Part shown: piece after piece, positions 6,968-10,600 of the stretch | How the letters are laid out: every line of letters begins with the position of its first letter | How positions within the stretch are numbered: position 1 is the first letter of the stretch | Source: Rhodoferax sp. | Lineage (GTDB): Bacteria > Pseudomonadota > Gammaproteobacteria > Burkholderiales > Burkholderiaceae_C | Reading direction: 5' to 3' | Assembly (NCBI GenBank): GCA_028292305.1 | Contig: JAQGMQ010000253.1 | Span: 1 to 10,600, forward strand | DNA: 10,600 nt | The notes under the pieces: generated by a model | Databases searched by the model: none | What the model was told of the DNA's origin: nothing | What the model saw: only the letters and a program-made list of their open reading frames with translations | Made by a program: the position numbers and the translations under genes

Positions 6968-7732
6968 ATGCCGCCCATCCTGCCGACGCCCATGCCTCTC
7001 TACCGCGCCCTGCGCCTCGGCTCGGGCCTGGTGTTGTGGCTGTATATGGCGTCGCACCTGTTGAACCACGCGCTGGGCGTGGTCTCGCTCGATGTCGCCG
7101 AGCAGGGGCTGCGCGTGGCGGTCGCGGTGTGGCACAGCGCCGTGGGCACCCTGTTCCTGTATGGCGCGTTCGCACTGCATGTGCTGTTGGCCATGCTCGG
7201 GCTCTACCAGCGGCACACCTTGCGGCTGCCGGCGGTGGAGCTGCTGCGCATCGGTGCCGGCCTGTCGATTCCCATGCTGCTGGTCGGCCATGCCGTGGCG
7301 ACGCGCATGGCGTACGAGTGGTACGGGCACCTGCCGCACTACGCCCGCGTTGTGACCTCGCTGCTGCACACCGGTGCCGCGGGTCGGCAACTGGCGTTGC
7401 TCGCGCCGGGCTGGCTGCACGGCTGCATGGGCCTGCACATGGCCGCCCGCAAGAACGCGGTGTACCAGCGGTGGCGCTGGTTCGCGCTCGGCGCGGCGGT
7501 GCTGCTGCCTTGCCTGGCAGCGGGTGGTTATCTGCAGATGGTGCGCGAGGCCAGCGCGGCGTTGGCGGCCGCGCCATCCGGATCGGCGCTGCGCGCGGCC
7601 ACCGAGGCCGCCCAGACGCAGGCGCTCGACAGTTTGCGGCTGCAGATCCTGACTGCCTACGGCGCGCTGTTGGCGCTGGTGCTGCTGGCCCGGGGTGTGC
7701 GCCGGGTGCACCAGCACCGCATCAGCGCCTGA
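6968..7732 (+). CDS. Multi-helix membrane protein resembling the membrane domain of some class III adenylate cyclases
   Basis: The 254-residue product has about five hydrophobic segments, near residues 17-39, 55-80, 92-113, 170-190 and 227-243; a shorter one near 142-158 may also cross the membrane. Many His residues lie in or beside them: His30 and His34 (SHLLNHALG), His71, His108, and His151 and His157 (WLHGCMGLH). From memory, this pattern resembles the N-terminal membrane domain of some proteobacterial class III adenylate cyclases, where a 2Fe-2S domain and a cyclase domain follow. Here the protein stops at RRVHQHRISA, about where the next domain would begin. The His pattern would suit b-type haem ligands, but that is inference. 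The start could be the ATG at 6968 or at 6992; neither has a clear ribosome site. The upstream in-frame stop is that of cnoX itself. purC converges with a 12-base gap. The function is unknown. Confidence 0.68.
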   Translation: MPPILPTPMPLYRALRLGSGLVLWLYMASHLLNHALGVVSLDVAEQGLRVAVAVWHSAVGTLFLYGAFALHVLLAMLGLYQRHTLRLPAVELLRIGAGLSIPMLLVGHAVATRMAYEWYGHLPHYARVVTSLLHTGAAGRQLALLAPGWLHGCMGLHMAARKNAVYQRWRWFALGAAVLLPCLAAGGYLQMVREASAALAAAPSGSALRAATEAAQTQALDSLRLQILTAYGALLALVLLARGVRRVHQHRISA

Positions 7733-7744
7733 AACACTTGCGCA

Positions 7745-8650
7745 TCAGGCCCGGAGCCGGTCCCAGGCTTCCTGGTACTTGGCGGCGGTTTTTTCGACCA
7801 CGTCATGCGGCAGGCGCGGCGCGGGCGGGGTCTTGCTCCAGGGCTTGCCGTCGACCAGGGTCTGCTCGAGCCAGTCGCGCACGAACTGTTTGTCGTAGCT
7901 CGGCGGGTTGATGCCTTCCTGGTAGCTTTCCATCGGCCAGTAGCGCGATGAATCGGGCGTCAGCACCTCGTCCATCAGCACCAGCGTGCCCTGGTCGTCC
8001 AGCCCGAATTCGAACTTGGTGTCGGCGATGATGATGCCCTTGGCGCGTGCGATGTCGGCCGCGGCCAGGTAGATGGCGATGCTGATGTCGCGGATGCGGG
8101 CGGCCAGGTCCGGCCCGACGATCTCGACCACTTTCTCGAAGGTGATGTTCTCGTCGTGTTCACCAGCCTCGGCCTTGGCGGCGGGCGTGAAGATCGGCGC
8201 CGGCAGCTTGCTGGCGTTCTTCAGGCCCGGCGGCAGCGCCACGCCGCAGACGGCCTGGTTTTCCTGGTATTCCTTCCAGCCGCTGCCGGCCAGGTAGCCG
8301 CGCACCACGCCTTCCACCGGGATCGGCTTCAGCCGCTTGACCAGCATCGAGCGGCCGGTGACCTGGGCCACCTCGTCGGGCGTGACCACGCTTTCAGGTG
8401 CGTCGCCGGTCAGGTGATTCGGGCACAGGTGGCCCAGCTTGTCGAACCAGAACAGGGCCATCTGCGTGAGCAGCACGCCCTTGCCGGGGATCGGCTCGCC
8501 CATGATCACGTCGAACGCGCTGAGCCGGTCGCTGGCCACCATCAGGATGCGGTCGCTGCCCACGGCGTAGTTGTCGCGCACCTTGCCACGCGCCAGCAGC
8601 GGCAGGGATTTGAGGGAAGAGGTGTGCAGGGACGGAGCGGTGTTGGTCAT
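7745..8650 (-). CDS. purC: Phosphoribosylaminoimidazole-succinocarboxamide synthase (SAICAR synthetase)
   Basis: PurC joins CAIR and aspartate using ATP to give SAICAR, directly after the PurE step. The 301-residue product is of the longer type, compared with about 237 residues in E. coli. It carries RGKVRDNY (21-28), ASDRLSAFDVIM (39-50), PVEGVVRGYLAGSGWKEYQ (111-129), FTPAAKAEAGEHDENI (154-169), IIADTKFEFG (207-216) and DEVLTPDSSRYW (227-238). These cover the ATP, CAIR and aspartate contacts. I choose the ATG at 8650, because the protein then begins about 17 residues before the first conserved motif. An in-frame ATG at 8773 would add 41 residues unlike the family and would run through the upstream hairpin. 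No strong ribosome site is visible. The stop lies 12 bases from the stop of the convergent membrane protein gene. Confidence 0.95.
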   Translation of the reverse strand: MTNTAPSLHTSSLKSLPLLARGKVRDNYAVGSDRILMVASDRLSAFDVIMGEPIPGKGVLLTQMALFWFDKLGHLCPNHLTGDAPESVVTPDEVAQVTGRSMLVKRLKPIPVEGVVRGYLAGSGWKEYQENQAVCGVALPPGLKNASKLPAPIFTPAAKAEAGEHDENITFEKVVEIVGPDLAARIRDISIAIYLAAADIARAKGIIIADTKFEFGLDDQGTLVLMDEVLTPDSSRYWPMESYQEGINPPSYDKQFVRDWLEQTLVDGKPWSKTPPAPRLPHDVVEKTAAKYQEAWDRLRA

Positions 8651-8705
8651 GTGCGTTGAAAGTCCGGGTTCGAATGCGGCTGGACCGTAGGCGGCCACAG
8701 CGCGG

Positions 8706-8751
8706 GGCAATCCCCTATTGTCCCTCAAGGGTTCGATGAAGGGGTATTGCC
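8706..8751. repeat. Nested inverted repeat upstream of purC
   Basis: The outer arms GGCAATCCCCT (8706-8716) and AGGGGTATTGCC (8740-8751) are complementary over 11 pairs with one bulged base at 8745. Inside the 23-base loop is a small dyad, CCCTCAAGGG (8722-8731). The structure begins 55 bases upstream of the purC start and 76 bases beyond the ggt stop on the minus strand, in the 177-base gap between these genes. No T run follows, so it is not a standard terminator. It may be a leader RNA hairpin or a regulator-binding dyad for purC. I did not find a convincing promoter in the gap. Confidence 0.5.
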
Positions 8752-8827
8752 AAGGAAGCCCTGACTGACGCAAGCGCCTTCATGCGAGATCAGGAAGGCT
8801 TTGAACCGGAGGCCGCGCCGCCTTGCC

Positions 8828-10516
8828 TTACGGCGCCACTGGCGTCGGCGGCACCACCATCGCCAGCCCATCGGGATTGCGCGGGTCGGACACCGGCACC
8901 GGCGCATTTCCCACGATCTGGATCGCCTGGATGTTCTGCCCACCGCCCAAGCCGTCCTGCATCGTCCAGCCGCGTGCGCGCAGGTTGTCCGCCGTGGCGG
9001 TCGGGAAGCGTTCTGCCTCGTAATAGATGACGTTGTCGGGCAGCAGTTGGTGGTGAAAACGCGGCTGAGCCTGGGCTTGGTCCAGCGGCAGCTTGTAGTC
9101 GAGCACGTCGACCAGCACCTGGTACACGGCCGTGAATATGCGCGAGCCGCCGGGCGTGCCAAGCACCAGCGCCACCTTGCCGTCCTTCACCGCGATGGTC
9201 GGGCTCATCGACGACAGCGGTCGCTTGTTGGGCTGGACCGAGTTCACGTCACCACCCACCACACCGAACTGGTTCGGCACGCCGGGCTTGGCGGAGAAGT
9301 CGTCCATCTCGTTGTTCAACAGGAATCCCGCGCCTTCCACCACGATGCCGCTGCCGTAGTAGCCATTCAGCGTGTAGGTGACGGCCAGTGCATTGCCCCA
9401 TTTGTCGACGACCGAGTAGTGCGTGGTCTGTGGTTTCTCGCCGGTGCCCACGGGCAGCACGGGGTCGTTGCCCAGGCCCGGCTTCACATTGGCCAGCGGT
9501 GTCGGCGTGTCGGGGTTGACCTCGGCCGCGCGGCCCTTGAGATAGTCGCCCGACAGCAGCTTGGCCATCGGCACCTGGTAGAAGTCGGCGTCGCCGAGGT
9601 ATTGCGCCCGGTCCGCGAAGACGCGCTTTTCCATTTCGGCGGTCAGGTGCACGTACTGCGGCGAATTGAGCGGCACATTCGCGAATTGCGGTGCGAGGTC
9701 TTTTTTCATCGTGAGCAACTGGCCGATGCCGAAGCCGCCCGAGCTCGGCGGTGGCGCGGTGTAGACGGTGTGTCCATTCCAGTCGATGGAGACCGGATCG
9801 CGCCACACGGCCTGGTAGTTCTTCAGATCGTCCTTGCTGATCAGGCCGCCGGTGCGGCCCATCTCGGCCACCAGCAGGTCGGCCGTCTTGCCGGTGTAGA
9901 ACTCGGTGCCACCGTTGTCGGCAATGCGTTGCAAGGTGCCGGCCAACTCGGGCTGCTTGAAGAGCTGGCCCTTGACCATCTTTCCACCGAAGTAAGCATT
10001 GAAATTGGCGCGGCTGTTGGTTGTGGTCAGCGCCGCCGTCGTGTACGCGACGAAGCCGTTCTTCGCGAACCCGATAGCCGGCGCGAGAACCTGCGCCCAG
10101 GTGAGCTTGCCGAACTTCTGTTGTGCGGTCCACATGCCCGCCACCGAGCCCGGCACGCCCGCAGCGAGAGAGCCGTCCAGGCTAAGGCCAGGAATCACCT
10201 CGCCGTTCTTGTCCAGATACATGGTGGGAGTGGCTGCCGATGGCGCCTTCTCGCGGAAGTCGAGGAAGTAGGGCTTGCCATCCATCCACAGCGTCATGAA
10301 GCCGCCGCCACCCAGGTTGCCTGCCTCGGGCAGGGTGACGGCCAGCGCGAAAGCCGTCGCCACGCCAGCGTCGACCGCATTGCCGCCCGCGTCAAGAACC
10401 TGCTTGGCCGCCTGCGCACCGAACGCATCGGGCGAGGCCACCGCGCCGGCGCTCAGCGCCGTTGCCGCCGTGACGGAGGCGGTGTCGTCCCCGTCGCCGC
10501 AAGGGATGGCCTGCAA
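8828..10516 (-). CDS. ggt: Gamma-glutamyltransferase, 5' end abnormal (no export signal)
   Basis: GGT cleaves and transfers the gamma-glutamyl group of glutathione, normally in the periplasm, after cutting itself into two subunits. The core is complete. The autocleavage site is Gln363/Thr364 in QTTHYSVVD, with Thr364 the predicted nucleophile. Arg88 (DFREKAP), Asn384, Asp406 (NNEMDD), Ser435-Ser436 (PLSSMSP) and Gly456-Gly457 (TPGGSR) match known E. coli substrate-binding residues. The lid-like segment around 411-430 is also present. The N-terminus is odd. The only start near the family position is TTG at 10516, preceded by an in-frame TGA at 10520-10522 and a TAG at 10535-10537. No signal peptide can be read. 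The start of the product (IPCGDGDD) resembles the stretch after a lipobox, as if a lipoprotein signal had been replaced. The gene may be 5'-truncated and poorly exported or silent. Confidence 0.85.
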   Translation of the reverse strand: MQAIPCGDGDDTASVTAATALSAGAVASPDAFGAQAAKQVLDAGGNAVDAGVATAFALAVTLPEAGNLGGGGFMTLWMDGKPYFLDFREKAPSAATPTMYLDKNGEVIPGLSLDGSLAAGVPGSVAGMWTAQQKFGKLTWAQVLAPAIGFAKNGFVAYTTAALTTTNSRANFNAYFGGKMVKGQLFKQPELAGTLQRIADNGGTEFYTGKTADLLVAEMGRTGGLISKDDLKNYQAVWRDPVSIDWNGHTVYTAPPPSSGGFGIGQLLTMKKDLAPQFANVPLNSPQYVHLTAEMEKRVFADRAQYLGDADFYQVPMAKLLSGDYLKGRAAEVNPDTPTPLANVKPGLGNDPVLPVGTGEKPQTTHYSVVDKWGNALAVTYTLNGYYGSGIVVEGAGFLLNNEMDDFSAKPGVPNQFGVVGGDVNSVQPNKRPLSSMSPTIAVKDGKVALVLGTPGGSRIFTAVYQVLVDVLDYKLPLDQAQAQPRFHHQLLPDNVIYYEAERFPTATADNLRARGWTMQDGLGGGQNIQAIQIVGNAPVPVSDPRNPDGLAMVVPPTPVAP

Positions 10517-10600
10517 AACTCAACTTGAAGCGTGCTATTCAGCGGCCAAGTTCGGCATCCTGTTTAGAACCGGCAAAGCCAGCAATTGACGGTCATTCGC
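10517..10600. other. Short flank upstream of ggt, no gene recognised
   Basis: These 84 bases lie upstream of the ggt reading frame. In the ggt frame they contain stops at 10520-10522 and 10535-10537. In the other two minus-strand frames I find no basic and hydrophobic segment that could serve as a displaced signal peptide. No good promoter or ribosome site for ggt is evident, and no insertion-sequence end can be recognised in so short a stretch. Confidence 0.4.

Noticed and set aside
8651..8773. Longer purC with a 41-residue N-terminal extension from the ATG at 8773
   Set aside because: The extra residues do not resemble the PurC family and would run through the hairpin region. The ATG at 8650 gives the expected N-terminus.
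8801..10528. Long plus-strand open frame opposite ggt
   Set aside because: Its composition is typical of an antisense shadow, and the minus-strand frame contains the complete set of GGT catalytic and binding residues.

Overview
The window is GC-rich DNA with housekeeping genes typical of a betaproteobacterium, probably order Burkholderiales and perhaps family Comamonadaceae. This placement rests on the overall look of the proteins: an OmpW porin, a long Sua5-type enzyme, a PurC of about 300 residues, and a purE-purK-sua5 cluster. No database search was possible. There are ten protein genes. The first is cut by the left edge and the last has an abnormal 5' end. I see no tRNA, rRNA, CRISPR array, insertion sequence or prophage gene, and no gene-free stretch longer than 300 bases.

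Left block (1-2358): the C-terminal part of an exported SGNH/GDSL hydrolase is followed after 20 bases by an OmpW-family outer-membrane protein. A strong two-way terminator separates this pair from a convergent lipoprotein of the same SGNH fold. That lipoprotein has lost all four residues that name the family (Ser, Gly, Asn, His), so it looks like a pseudoenzyme.

Central block, minus strand (5810 down to 2516): purE, purK, a two-domain sua5 (threonylcarbamoyl-AMP synthase) and a YafP-like GNAT acetyltransferase are packed with a 4-base overlap, a 13-base gap and a 1-base gap. They are very probably one operon. PurK and PurE convert AIR to CAIR in purine synthesis. Sua5 makes the precursor of t6A in tRNA.

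Right block: diverging from purE is a thioredoxin-TPR protein of the CnoX/YbbN type with an intact CGPC site. It is followed on the same strand by a histidine-rich membrane protein that resembles the isolated N-terminal membrane domain of some class III adenylate cyclases. purC converges on it with a 12-base gap. PurC acts two steps after PurE, so three purine genes lie close together but in at least two transcription units. Last comes ggt, a gamma-glutamyltransferase with a complete catalytic core but no visible export signal and an in-frame stop just upstream.

The window is mostly ordinary core genome. The points most worth a second look are the catalytically empty SGNH lipoprotein, the stand-alone cyclase-type membrane module, the missing signal sequence of ggt, and an 11-pair hairpin in front of purC.
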